Shown here: in pieces, positions 36,375 to 44,990 of the stretch
Numbering within the stretch: position 1 is the first letter of the stretch
Layout of the letters: each line of letters begins with the position of its first letter
DNA from: Porticoccus sp964395715
GTDB lineage: Bacteria > Pseudomonadota > Gammaproteobacteria > Pseudomonadales > Porticoccaceae
DNA length: 64,000 nt
NCBI GenBank assembly: GCA_964395715.1
Contig: CAYNAU010000004.1
Coordinates: 124,001 to 188,000, forward strand
Direction: 5' to 3'
The notes under the pieces: generated by a model
Seen by the model: only the letters and a program-made list of their open reading frames with translations
Databases searched by the model: none
Told to the model about the DNA's origin: nothing
Position numbers and translations under genes: made by a program

Positions 36375-37850
36375 ATGACAACACTGCGTATTAATTTGCT
36401 GGACTTCCGTGACCCAAAAATCAGAACACTTCATCTGACCTGGTTCGCTTTTTTTCTCACTTTCGTGGTCTGGTTTAGCCATGCACCATTAAAACCGCTC
36501 ATCATGGAGACCTTTAACCTCACCACAGCCCAGTGGAAAACCCTGCTAACCCTTAACGTAGCCTTGACGATACCTGCCCGCATCATCATCGGTATCCTGG
36601 TTGATCGTTTTGGTCCTCGCATGGTTTTTTCCTGCCTGCTCATGCTGTCAGGGGTGTTCTGCACATTGTTTGCCCTTTCCCAAACCTACGAGCAATTGGC
36701 GCTCACCCGCTTGCTTCTGGGTTTTGTCGGCGCCGGCTTTGTAATCGGCATTCGCATGGTGGGTGAGTGGTTTCCCGCCAAATCTGTGGGACTAGCACAG
36801 GGCATTTATGGCGGATGGGGCAATTTTGGCTCTTCAGCAGCAGCTTTTTCTCTGCCGACGATAGCCCTGACTGTTTTTGGCGGTGAGGATGGCTGGCGTT
36901 ATGCCATAGGACTCACCGGCGTCATCGCATCAGTGTACGGCGTGGTTTATGCCCTTCGAGCCAGGAACACCCCAAAAGGCTCCACCTATTTCAAACCCAA
37001 GAGAACCGGCGGACTCGAAGTCACCAGCAAAAAAGACTTTGTCCTCTACATCCTGATGAACATCCCCATGTATTTGATTCTTTCCGTTCTGGTTTGGAAG
37101 GTTTCCCCTTCAGGCACCAACCTCATCTCCTATGCGGCAGCGGATACTTTTTACATTGCCTTTGTCATCTTATTTCTTTTTCAGGTTTCGCAAATTTACA
37201 AAGTGAACAAGGAGATGCTGAAAAATGGCGCCCCAGAAAGCGACAAGTACGAATTCAAGCAGGTGGCGGTTCTAGACTGGGCATACTTCGTCACTTTCGG
37301 CTCTGAACTTGCTGTCGTCTCCATGCTGCCGGGGTTTTTCCTGGACACATTTGAAGGCTTAAGCCTTGCTGCCGCCGGCGCTCTGGCGAGCGCATTTGCT
37401 TTCATGAATTTGGTAGCACGCCCAAGCGGCGGTTGGTTCAGTGACCGATTTGGGCGCCGCAAGGCACTCTCGATTCTGATCATTGGCCTGGGAGTTGGCT
37501 ATCTGGTTCTTTCTCAAATTACAGGTAACTGGCCAGTTTTCCTCGCAGTGGCAGCCGTCATGTGTTGCTCTTTTTTCGTTCAGGCTGGTGAAGGGGCCGT
37601 ATTTGCGATTGTTCCCCTGATCAAACGCCGCATGACGGGTCAAATTGCCGGCATGGCAGGTGCGTATGGCAATGTTGGTGCGGTCACCTTCCTGACTGCC
37701 TACACATTTGTGGATGCCTCCACCTTCTTTCTGATTATTGCCGCCTCTGCGATTGTAGTATTCTTCCTGGCGCAACTGCTCACCGAGCCAAACGGTCATA
37801 CAACGGAAATACTGCCGGATGGCACGGTTCAGTTGATTGAAGTCAGCTAA
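36375..37850 (+). CDS. Nitrate/nitrite transporter, NarK/NasA family
   Basis: An MFS transporter of 491 residues with about twelve membrane helices that imports nitrate for assimilation. The two nitrate-signature regions are visible: GGWGNFGSSAAAF near residue 155 and AGAYGNVGAV near residue 430. A longer loop around residues 210-310 holds charged residues. The frame is open from 36282, but that segment includes the sigma-54 promoter and non-conserved codons. The first gene of the nitrate block, it is followed after 13 bases by the phosphatase/kinase gene, as PA1783/PA1782 are adjacent in P. aeruginosa. Confidence 0.93.
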   Translation: MTTLRINLLDFRDPKIRTLHLTWFAFFLTFVVWFSHAPLKPLIMETFNLTTAQWKTLLTLNVALTIPARIIIGILVDRFGPRMVFSCLLMLSGVFCTLFALSQTYEQLALTRLLLGFVGAGFVIGIRMVGEWFPAKSVGLAQGIYGGWGNFGSSAAAFSLPTIALTVFGGEDGWRYAIGLTGVIASVYGVVYALRARNTPKGSTYFKPKRTGGLEVTSKKDFVLYILMNIPMYLILSVLVWKVSPSGTNLISYAAADTFYIAFVILFLFQVSQIYKVNKEMLKNGAPESDKYEFKQVAVLDWAYFVTFGSELAVVSMLPGFFLDTFEGLSLAAAGALASAFAFMNLVARPSGGWFSDRFGRRKALSILIIGLGVGYLVLSQITGNWPVFLAVAAVMCCSFFVQAGEGAVFAIVPLIKRRMTGQIAGMAGAYGNVGAVTFLTAYTFVDASTFFLIIAASAIVVFFLAQLLTEPNGHTTEILPDGTVQLIEVS

Positions 37851-37863
37851 GCCAGGTTATTTA

Positions 37864-39603
37864 ATGCCAGAACTCGCGCTTTCACACCTCAACCGGCAAC
37901 TGGATATTCAGGTAGGACAGTATTCAGTTGCCGGGGTCAAACCAGACAATGATGACGCTGTTGGCATACGTATTCCCACGGGGTCATCCCTGACCACCAA
38001 GGGGGCTGTTGCCGTCATCGCTGATGGCGTCAGCACCGCTGAATCTGGCAAGGAAGCCAGTCAAATAGCGGTCACTTCATTTCTATCCGATTACTACTCT
38101 ACCCACGACAGCTGGTCCATACAGACCAGTGGCCTGAAAGTTCTGATGGCCTTAAATCGCTGGCTCTACAGCCTGGGGCAATCGTATGCCTCTGCCGAGA
38201 AAGGGTTCATCACGACGTTCAGCGCCCTGATCCTGAAATCTGCCGGCGCTTATATTTTTCATGTTGGTGACAGCCGGATCTACCGGTTGCGTGATGGCGA
38301 CTTTGAATTACTGACCAGAGACCACGCCACCCCGGCCGGCAATGGCCATCGATATCTGGCAAGAGCCCTGGGAATTGATGTCAGCCTGGAAGTGGATTTC
38401 CACCAATTCAACCTGCTACCCGGCGACCGTTTTTTGCTGTCCACAGACGGCATCCACGATTGGGTCAGCCATGAACAACTAAAACATCATATTGATAGTG
38501 ACAATGCCCCCCAGGATATCTGCGAGAACATTGTCGCAGACGCGCTGGCAAGCGGCAGTGACGATAATCTCAGCCTGCAGCTACTATGCATCAACAGCAC
38601 TGGCACCGCCGAAAAAGATGATGTGCTGTCATCTCTGCGCTCTCTTCCCTGCCCGCCACCACTCAACAAAGGACATATTCTTGATAACTGGCGCGTTCTG
38701 GATGAATTACATGCCAACAATCGCAGCGAGGTGTATCTCGTTGAAGACATCGCTGACAAAACCAAAGCCATCCTGAAGGCGCCCTCTTCCCTCAACCTTG
38801 ATGATCCCGCTTACCTTGAACGGTTTGTACTTGAAGAGTGGATAGGCTCACGCATTCACAACGCCAACATTGTTAAAGTCCTCCGCCCAACGACTCCCCG
38901 CAAATTCCTTTACTACGTAACGGAATATGTACAAGGGCCAACACTGGCGCAATTGCTCAAGGAGAGAACCCGGCTGTCGGTGGTAGATGCACGCAACATC
39001 ATCACACAAGTTGCATCGGGATTAAGAGCATTTCACCGCAAGGATACCCTGCATCAGGACATCAAACCTGAAAACATTATCTACACCGACAAGGCGGTAA
39101 AAATCATCGATTTTGGGTCTGCCTATATTGCCGGAATCAATGAAATTTCCACGTCAATTGAGCGCTCCAATCAATTGGGAACAAGGGGTTATTCGGCACC
39201 CGAGTATCAACTCTCACAACCTACAGGCCCATATAGCGACCAATTCTCACTGGGGATTCTGTTCTACGAACTCCTCACAGGAAAACACCCCTACGGCCCG
39301 CAATACCAGAGAGCAGTGTCAGCGAAGGACTTTTCGCTCCTCAGGTACACCCCGAGCTATGAATACAATCCATTAATTCCGGTCTGGATGGACATGGCAA
39401 TCCAGAAAGCCGTTTCTCTAGACCCACAACGGCGCTACCCAGCCCTGTCAGAATTTATTACCGATCTGAACAAGGCCAACCCCGGCTTTACGCGACAGAG
39501 ACAAAGCCCCCTGCTGGAGCGCAACCCCTTGCGATTCTGGAAGGCGATGGCAATGCTGTTATTTTTCAGTAACCTGTTACTGCTCTATCTTCTGAACCGC
39601 TGA
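37864..39603 (+). CDS. Membrane-anchored PP2C phosphatase / Ser-Thr protein kinase fusion
   Basis: A 579-residue two-domain protein. The PP2C-type phosphatase (about 20-245) keeps its metal aspartates: DD at 30-31, DG at 54-55, GDS at 135-137, D195 and DDN at 233-235. The Hanks-type kinase (about 275-540) has the ATP lysine K305, HQD (397-399, in place of HRD) and DFG (416-418), so both activities look possible. A single C-terminal membrane helix (about 558-577) anchors it with the catalytic domains in the cytoplasm. ATG 37864 has AGG upstream. A related kinase gene stands in the nas cluster of P. aeruginosa (PA1782), but its substrate is not established. Confidence 0.92.
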   Translation: MPELALSHLNRQLDIQVGQYSVAGVKPDNDDAVGIRIPTGSSLTTKGAVAVIADGVSTAESGKEASQIAVTSFLSDYYSTHDSWSIQTSGLKVLMALNRWLYSLGQSYASAEKGFITTFSALILKSAGAYIFHVGDSRIYRLRDGDFELLTRDHATPAGNGHRYLARALGIDVSLEVDFHQFNLLPGDRFLLSTDGIHDWVSHEQLKHHIDSDNAPQDICENIVADALASGSDDNLSLQLLCINSTGTAEKDDVLSSLRSLPCPPPLNKGHILDNWRVLDELHANNRSEVYLVEDIADKTKAILKAPSSLNLDDPAYLERFVLEEWIGSRIHNANIVKVLRPTTPRKFLYYVTEYVQGPTLAQLLKERTRLSVVDARNIITQVASGLRAFHRKDTLHQDIKPENIIYTDKAVKIIDFGSAYIAGINEISTSIERSNQLGTRGYSAPEYQLSQPTGPYSDQFSLGILFYELLTGKHPYGPQYQRAVSAKDFSLLRYTPSYEYNPLIPVWMDMAIQKAVSLDPQRRYPALSEFITDLNKANPGFTRQRQSPLLERNPLRFWKAMAMLLFFSNLLLLYLLNR

Positions 39604-39614
39604 TCATGCAATTT

Positions 39615-39631
39615 TGCACCAAGATATTGCC
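39615..39631. promoter_or_regulatory. Candidate NtrC site 1 upstream of nirB
   Basis: TGCACC-N5-ATTGCC has a perfect left half of the NtrC consensus. Its centre lies about 118 bases before the predicted sigma-54 start, 23 bases (two helical turns) from site 2. Confidence 0.55.
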
Positions 39632-39637
39632 AAATCT

Positions 39638-39654
39638 TGCTCAATGTTGGTGCA
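39638..39654. promoter_or_regulatory. Candidate NtrC site 2 upstream of nirB
   Basis: TGCTCA-N5-GGTGCA matches the NtrC dyad with two mismatches in the left half and a perfect right half. Its centre lies about 95 bases upstream of the predicted start. Confidence 0.65.
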
Positions 39655-39714
39655 AAAAAGCCGGCTTTCACAGCCACCCTAAAAAAACTCGATAAAAAAC
39701 AGCTGGCTAAATTT

Positions 39715-39730
39715 TGGCACATAAATTGCT
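39715..39730 (+). promoter_or_regulatory. Sigma-54 promoter of the nirB operon
   Basis: TGGCACATAAATTGCT matches the sigma-54 consensus almost perfectly, including TGGCAC and TTGCT at exact spacing. The predicted start is A39741, about 103 bases before the nirB ATG. Confidence 0.88.
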
Positions 39731-39740
39731 TTATTGAATA

Positions 39741-39843
39741 ACTACCTTTTATTGCACAACGAGGTGCGTGTCAGATAACCCCCTGACGTCCGCACCTACA
39801 CCTATCGGTGCAAAAGGCGTCAGACAACTGAGAGAGATGCAAT
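39741..39843 (+). promoter_or_regulatory. nirB leader RNA with two mutually exclusive hairpins
   Basis: Hairpin 1 pairs AGGTGCG (39762-39768) with CGCACCT (39791-39797) and GTCAG (39770-39774) with CTGAC (39783-39787). Hairpin 2 pairs CTGACG (39783-39788) with CGTCAG (39818-39823) and GCACC (39792-39796) with GGTGC (39807-39811). The same central segment is an arm of both, so only one can form. Hairpin 2 ends 20 bases before the ATG. Nitrate operons of other proteobacteria are controlled by leader-binding ANTAR proteins (NasR, NasT). A similar role is inferred here; no U-tract terminator is visible. Confidence 0.7.
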
Positions 39844-42381
39844 ATGTCACTCGTGAATGTCGTCGTCATAGGCAACGGGATGGTGGGCCACCACTATGTG
39901 GAACAGCTAGCCACATCAGACGTTTCCGCTAACATTACCGTGCTCGGGGCCGAACCCCGTCCCGCTTACGACCGAGTCCATCTGTCAGAATTTTTTGCCG
40001 GGCGAAAACCGGAAGAACTGGCCCTGACCACCCGCGAACATTATGAAGAGCTGGGTGTCACTGCTCATTTTGGCGATGCCGTGGTGGCGATTGACCGCGA
40101 TGCCAAAACCGTCACTACCGACAGTGGTCGCACCTTCAGCTATGACAAGCTGGTCATGGCAACCGGCTCCTACCCTTTTGTTCCGCCAATTCCAGGTTCT
40201 GACCTCTCAGACTGCCTGGTGTATCGAACCATCGACGACCTGGGCCTGATCCAGGCAAAAAGCAAAAATGCCAAAATCGGCGTCGTTGTAGGTGGCGGCC
40301 TGCTCGGACTCGAAGCGGCCAACGCACTCCAGAACCTCGGCCTTGAAACCCACGTGGTGGAATTTGCGCCGGGACTCATGGGAGTTCAGCTCGATGGTGG
40401 TGGCAGCGCCATGCTACGCCGCAAGATCGAAGCCCTGGGAGTCCAGGTGCACACCAGCAAAACAACCCAGGCCATTGAAGAAACGAATGGCGAAGGTGGC
40501 ACCCGGCTGGTGATGAAGTTTGCGGACGGTGAAACCCTGGCCACGGACGTGATCGTCTTCTCCGCCGGCATTCGCCCCAGCGACCAGCTGGCCAGAGATT
40601 GCGGCCTGGAAGTCGGTCCGCGCGGCGGCATCGACATTGACTACCATTGCCGCACCAGTGACTCCGATATTTACGCCATCGGCGAATGCGCCCTGTACGG
40701 CGGCATGATTTATGGCCTGGTAGCACCCGGTTACCGGATGGCCGAGGTAGCCGTGAGCCAGCTCAGTGGCGAACACAACACATTCAAAGGCGCTGACATG
40801 AGCACCAAGCTGAAACTGCTTGGCGTGGACGTCGGCTCCATTGGTGACTCCCACGGCAAAACTGCCGGTGCCATTGCCTACACCTTCAGCGACGAGCGCG
40901 ATGAAGTCTATAAGCGCCTGGTGGTCAGTGAAGATGGCAAAACCGCACTTGGTGCCGTCCTGGTGGGCGACTGCTCAGACTACGATACCTTGCTGCAGTA
41001 TTACCTGAACGGCATTGAGCTGCCTGCCAACCCGGAAAGCATGATCCTGCCCGCCAGCGAAGGCGGCGCTCCCCTGCTGGGTGCTGCGGCACTCCCCGCC
41101 ACGGCCACCATCTGCTCCTGTCACAACGTCAGCAAGGGCGACATCATCAGCGCCATCGACGGCGGTTGTTGTTCTCTGGCAGAAGTGAAATGCGAAACCG
41201 CCGCCAGTACCGGCTGTGGCGGCTGTGCGGCACTACTGAAAAATATTGTCGATGATGAAATGGCTGCCCGCGGTATGGAGGTGAACAAATCCATCTGCGA
41301 GCACTTCAACTTCACCCGTCAGGAGCTGTTCCACATCGTTAAAGTGGAGTCCATCAAATCCTTTGACGATCTAATCAAACAGCACGGCTCCGGTCGCGGA
41401 TGTGATATCTGCAAGCCGGCAGTGGGTTCCATCCTCGCTTCCCTATGGAACGACTATATTCTCGAAGACAAGCACGTGGGACTGCAGGACACCAACGACA
41501 CTTTTCTGGCCAACATGCAGAAAAATGGCACCTACTCTGTCGTACCTCGGGTTCCGGGCGGAGAAATCACCCCGGACAAATTGATTGTGCTGGGCGAGGT
41601 CGGCAAGAAGTACAACCTCTACACCAAGATAACCGGCGGTCAGCGCATCGATCTGTTCGGCGCCCGCCTCGAGCAACTGCCGGACATCTGGAAAGAGCTG
41701 ATCGATGCCGGCTTTGAAACCGGTCACGCATACGGCAAAGCACTGCGCACCGTTAAATCCTGTGTCGGCAGCACCTGGTGCCGCTACGGCGTACAGGACA
41801 GTGTCGGCATGGCTATCTATGTCGAGGACCGCTACAAGGGTCTTCGCTCTCCCCACAAGCTGAAGTCAGCGGTGTCCGGCTGCACCCGCGAATGCGCCGA
41901 GGCACAGTCCAAGGACTTTGGCGTGATTGCCACAGAGCATGGCTGGAACCTCTACCTGTGCGGCAACGGCGGTATGAAACCCCGCCACGCCGACCTGTTC
42001 GCCACCGATCTCGATGATGAAACCCTGATTAAGTACATCGATCGTTTCCTGATGTTCTACGTGCGCACTGCTGACCGCCTGCAGCGCACTTCGGTGTGGC
42101 TCGACAACCTGGAAGGGGGTCTCGACTACCTGAAGGAAGTCATCATCGATGACAAGCTCGGCATCTGCGCCGAACTGGAAGCACAAATGAACAGTATTGT
42201 CGGCACCTACCAGTGCGAGTGGAAAACCACTATCGAAGATCCGGAGAAACTCAAGCGCTTCCGCCAGTTCGTCAACGCGCCGGATGCCAAAGACGAGACC
42301 GTGGTGTTTGTTGAGGAGCGGGGACAGGTTCGCCCGGCCAACGAAGATGAACTCCAGAACATCATTGCCAAGTCAGCGTAG
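39844..42381 (+). CDS. nirB: Assimilatory nitrite reductase (NAD(P)H) large subunit
   Basis: Reduces nitrite to ammonium with NAD(P)H in the cytoplasm. The 845 residues carry an N-terminal FAD/NAD reductase (about 1-320; second dinucleotide loop VVVGGGLLGLEAANAL), two BFD-like cysteine regions (CSCHNVSKGD with STGCGGC near 420-460, and GRGCDICKPAVG near 520), a ferredoxin-like half-domain, and the sirohaem/[4Fe-4S] site with CVGSTWC and CTRECAEAQ (about 640-690). It is the first gene of nirB-nirD-nasA-dmsBC. The sirohaem synthesis gene often found in such clusters is absent here. Confidence 0.96.
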   Translation: MSLVNVVVIGNGMVGHHYVEQLATSDVSANITVLGAEPRPAYDRVHLSEFFAGRKPEELALTTREHYEELGVTAHFGDAVVAIDRDAKTVTTDSGRTFSYDKLVMATGSYPFVPPIPGSDLSDCLVYRTIDDLGLIQAKSKNAKIGVVVGGGLLGLEAANALQNLGLETHVVEFAPGLMGVQLDGGGSAMLRRKIEALGVQVHTSKTTQAIEETNGEGGTRLVMKFADGETLATDVIVFSAGIRPSDQLARDCGLEVGPRGGIDIDYHCRTSDSDIYAIGECALYGGMIYGLVAPGYRMAEVAVSQLSGEHNTFKGADMSTKLKLLGVDVGSIGDSHGKTAGAIAYTFSDERDEVYKRLVVSEDGKTALGAVLVGDCSDYDTLLQYYLNGIELPANPESMILPASEGGAPLLGAAALPATATICSCHNVSKGDIISAIDGGCCSLAEVKCETAASTGCGGCAALLKNIVDDEMAARGMEVNKSICEHFNFTRQELFHIVKVESIKSFDDLIKQHGSGRGCDICKPAVGSILASLWNDYILEDKHVGLQDTNDTFLANMQKNGTYSVVPRVPGGEITPDKLIVLGEVGKKYNLYTKITGGQRIDLFGARLEQLPDIWKELIDAGFETGHAYGKALRTVKSCVGSTWCRYGVQDSVGMAIYVEDRYKGLRSPHKLKSAVSGCTRECAEAQSKDFGVIATEHGWNLYLCGNGGMKPRHADLFATDLDDETLIKYIDRFLMFYVRTADRLQRTSVWLDNLEGGLDYLKEVIIDDKLGICAELEAQMNSIVGTYQCEWKTTIEDPEKLKRFRQFVNAPDAKDETVVFVEERGQVRPANEDELQNIIAKSA

Positions 42382-42393
42382 GAGGAATTGCTG

Positions 42394-42747
42394 ATGAGTA
42401 CTGCAGAAAACAGACTGTCCGACAGCGCCCAGGCCATTTGCTCGCGCGAGGACCTGATACCCAATTCCGGCATCTGCGCGCTCTTTAACGGCCAGCAGGT
42501 GGCAATCTTTTACCTGCCGGAAGAAACCCCTCAGATCTATGCCATCGGCAACTGGGACCCCATCGGCAAGGCCAACGTGCTGTCTCGGGGCATTGTCGGT
42601 GATGTCCAGGGGCGAATCGTGGTCGCCTCACCACTTTACAAACAACATTTTGATCTCGTCACCGGCGAGTGTCTGGAAAACGAAGACACCCCCGTGCCGG
42701 TCTTCAATGTTGAGTTGATCGATGAGCAGGTAATCCTTAGCGAATGA
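42394..42747 (+). CDS. nirD: Nitrite reductase small subunit NirD
   Basis: A 117-residue Rieske-fold protein that partners NirB. As in E. coli NirD, the CxH...CxxH cluster ligands are missing, so it binds no Rieske cluster. ATG 42394 has GGAGG (42381-42385) 8 bases upstream. The gene follows nirB after 12 bases. Confidence 0.94.
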   Translation: MSTAENRLSDSAQAICSREDLIPNSGICALFNGQQVAIFYLPEETPQIYAIGNWDPIGKANVLSRGIVGDVQGRIVVASPLYKQHFDLVTGECLENEDTPVPVFNVELIDEQVILSE

Positions 42748-42782
42748 TCCCGGTATAACAATAACTGAACCGAGAAAGCAGC

Positions 42783-44972
42783 ATGTTATTTGGACGCAAG
42801 AACCGCAAGCCGATTGTTATTCCTGCCAAAAAGGTAAAGGAGTGGAAGTACACCACCTGTAATTACTGCTCCACCGGCTGTTCCATTGAGATCGGCCTTA
42901 ACGAGGAAGGCAAGATCGTCACCAGTCGCGGGCATGCGGGAGCTGACGTGAATCGCGGCAAGCTATGCATCAAGGGGATTCTGGAGCACGACCTGTTCCA
43001 CTCCCCCGGCCGCGGCAAACAACCACTCATGCGTCCGGGCAAACAACAACCTTTTCAAGCGGCAACCTGGGATGAAGCGCTGGATACCAGCGCGGCAAAG
43101 ATTCGCGAGATCCAGGAAAAGTATGGTCGCGATGCCTTTGCTGTAGTCTCCACCGGACAGTTATTGACCGAAGAGTTCTACACTCTGGGCAAACTGGTTC
43201 GCGGCTGTATCGGCACCAACAACTACGATGGCAACACCACCCTGTGCATGGCTTCCGCCGTATCGGGCTACAAGCGCTCCTTTGGCTCCGATGGCCCTCC
43301 GGGCTGTTACGAGGACTTTGAACACACCGGCTGCCTGATGGCATTTGGCTCTAACCTTCCGGAACAGCATCCCATTATCTACTGGCGGCTGAAAGAAGCC
43401 AGGGAAAAACGCCATTTCCCCATGATCGTGGTCGACCCCAGGGTCACCATGCTGGCTCAGTTTGCCGACATTCATTTACCCATCACCCCCGGCACCGACT
43501 GCGTCCTAATTAATTCAATGCTGCACGTCATTATTTCTGAGGGCCTGCAGGAGCAGTCCTATATCGACGCCCATACCAATGGCTTCGAAGAATTAAAAGC
43601 CACAGTGGCAGACTACGATCCGATTCAGGCTCAGCATATCTGCGGCATCGATGAAGATATGATTCGCCACGTGGCACGGCTCTATGCCAAATCTGACAGC
43701 GCCATGTCAATCTGGACCATGGGCATCAACCAGAGTACCCATGGTTCCGATGGTGTCGCCAATATCAACAACCTCAATCTTGTCACCGGCAATATCGGCA
43801 AGCCGGGCGGCACCAGCCTGTCCATCACCGGGCAGTGTAATGCCATGGGCACTCGGGAATGGTCCTCGTGCTCCGGCCTGCCCGGTTACCGGCTGCTGGA
43901 AAACCCGGAGCACCGGCAGCAGATCAGTGACTTCTGGGGAGTGGATGAATCGTTCTTCCCGGAAAAACGCGGCCTTACCCAAACCGATATTTTTCCCGCC
44001 ATCGAAAGCGGTGAAATCCGTGGTCTGTGGCTGGTGGCCACCAACCCGTTGACGTCCATGGCCAACCAGCCACGCATCCGCAAAATGTTTGAAAAACTCG
44101 ACTTCCTGATCGTTCAGGATGTCTACGAAGATGTCGAAACCAATGAATACGCAGACGTGTTCTTCCCTGCCGCGGTATGGGCGGAAAAGGAAGGTTGCCA
44201 CACCAACACCGAACGCCGCGTCAACCTGACCCGCAACGTTATTGCGCCCTATGGCGATTCAAAGCCGGACTTCTGGATTTTCAATCAGATGGCCAAGCGT
44301 TTCGAGAACGGCAACATCATCCGCTTTCCGGAAACACCGGAAGGCGCCTTCGAGGAGATGAAACAACTGTCAATCGGCGCGGGCCGGACCCTCGACATTT
44401 CCGGCATGACCTATGACAAAATCGAACAGGCAAAAGGCATCCAGTGGCCCTATAGCAGCGATAACGATAGCCTGAAAGGGAACCCTCGCCTCTATACAGA
44501 CGGGAAATTCCAGACCCCCGATGGCCGCGCCAATCTGATCTCGGTGAAATTCCGCGACAACAATGAGAAGCCCGACGAGAACTACCCGTTCTGGTGTAAC
44601 AGCGGTCGCGTGGTGGAGCATTTTCATACCCGCACCCGCACCGGCAAAATTGGCAACTGTAACAAGTTCAGCCCCACACCCTATATGGAAATCAATCCAG
44701 ATGCCGCCGAGGCCCTGGGCATCGAACAACAGACTTATGTGCGGCTGGTATCCCGCCGGGGCGATGCGGTGGTGCTGGCCCAGCTCACCCACCGCGTACC
44801 CCGGGACATGGTGTTTATACCCTTCCACTTCCATGACTGCGTGAACCGATTGACGCTGGGCCTGCTGGACCCTTATTCCCGACAGCCGGCCTTCAAACAG
44901 TGTGCGGTGCGCATCGAACACGTGGATCAGCAAGAAGCTGCGCGTCTCAATGTCGAACGCCGCAGCTACTAG
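42783..44972 (+). CDS. nasA: Assimilatory-type nitrate reductase catalytic subunit (molybdopterin)
   Basis: Reduces nitrate to nitrite. The 729 residues start with a [4Fe-4S] site (Cys26, Cys29, Cys33, Cys62). The LCMASAVSGYKRSFG segment holds the Mo-ligating cysteine typical of Nas/Nap enzymes, and the C-terminal molybdopterin dinucleotide-binding domain is present. There is no twin-arginine signal, so the enzyme is cytoplasmic. It lacks the C-terminal [2Fe-2S] (BFD-like) extension of the Klebsiella-type NasA. With the DmsB-DmsC fusion 18 bases downstream, electrons may come from the quinol pool and not from a NAD(P)H reductase subunit. Formate dehydrogenase activity is an alternative, but the nitrate context makes it unlikely. 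Confidence 0.88.
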   Translation: MLFGRKNRKPIVIPAKKVKEWKYTTCNYCSTGCSIEIGLNEEGKIVTSRGHAGADVNRGKLCIKGILEHDLFHSPGRGKQPLMRPGKQQPFQAATWDEALDTSAAKIREIQEKYGRDAFAVVSTGQLLTEEFYTLGKLVRGCIGTNNYDGNTTLCMASAVSGYKRSFGSDGPPGCYEDFEHTGCLMAFGSNLPEQHPIIYWRLKEAREKRHFPMIVVDPRVTMLAQFADIHLPITPGTDCVLINSMLHVIISEGLQEQSYIDAHTNGFEELKATVADYDPIQAQHICGIDEDMIRHVARLYAKSDSAMSIWTMGINQSTHGSDGVANINNLNLVTGNIGKPGGTSLSITGQCNAMGTREWSSCSGLPGYRLLENPEHRQQISDFWGVDESFFPEKRGLTQTDIFPAIESGEIRGLWLVATNPLTSMANQPRIRKMFEKLDFLIVQDVYEDVETNEYADVFFPAAVWAEKEGCHTNTERRVNLTRNVIAPYGDSKPDFWIFNQMAKRFENGNIIRFPETPEGAFEEMKQLSIGAGRTLDISGMTYDKIEQAKGIQWPYSSDNDSLKGNPRLYTDGKFQTPDGRANLISVKFRDNNEKPDENYPFWCNSGRVVEHFHTRTRTGKIGNCNKFSPTPYMEINPDAAEALGIEQQTYVRLVSRRGDAVVLAQLTHRVPRDMVFIPFHFHDCVNRLTLGLLDPYSRQPAFKQCAVRIEHVDQQEAARLNVERRSY

Positions 44973-44990
44973 GGCAGGAGAACCGTTTCA

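Noticed and set aside
39612..39657. Inverted repeat TTTTGCACCA/TGGTGCAAAA read as a terminator after the kinase gene
   Set aside because: The loop is long and the arms coincide with NtrC half-sites; enhancer sites explain it better, though a weak terminator cannot be excluded.
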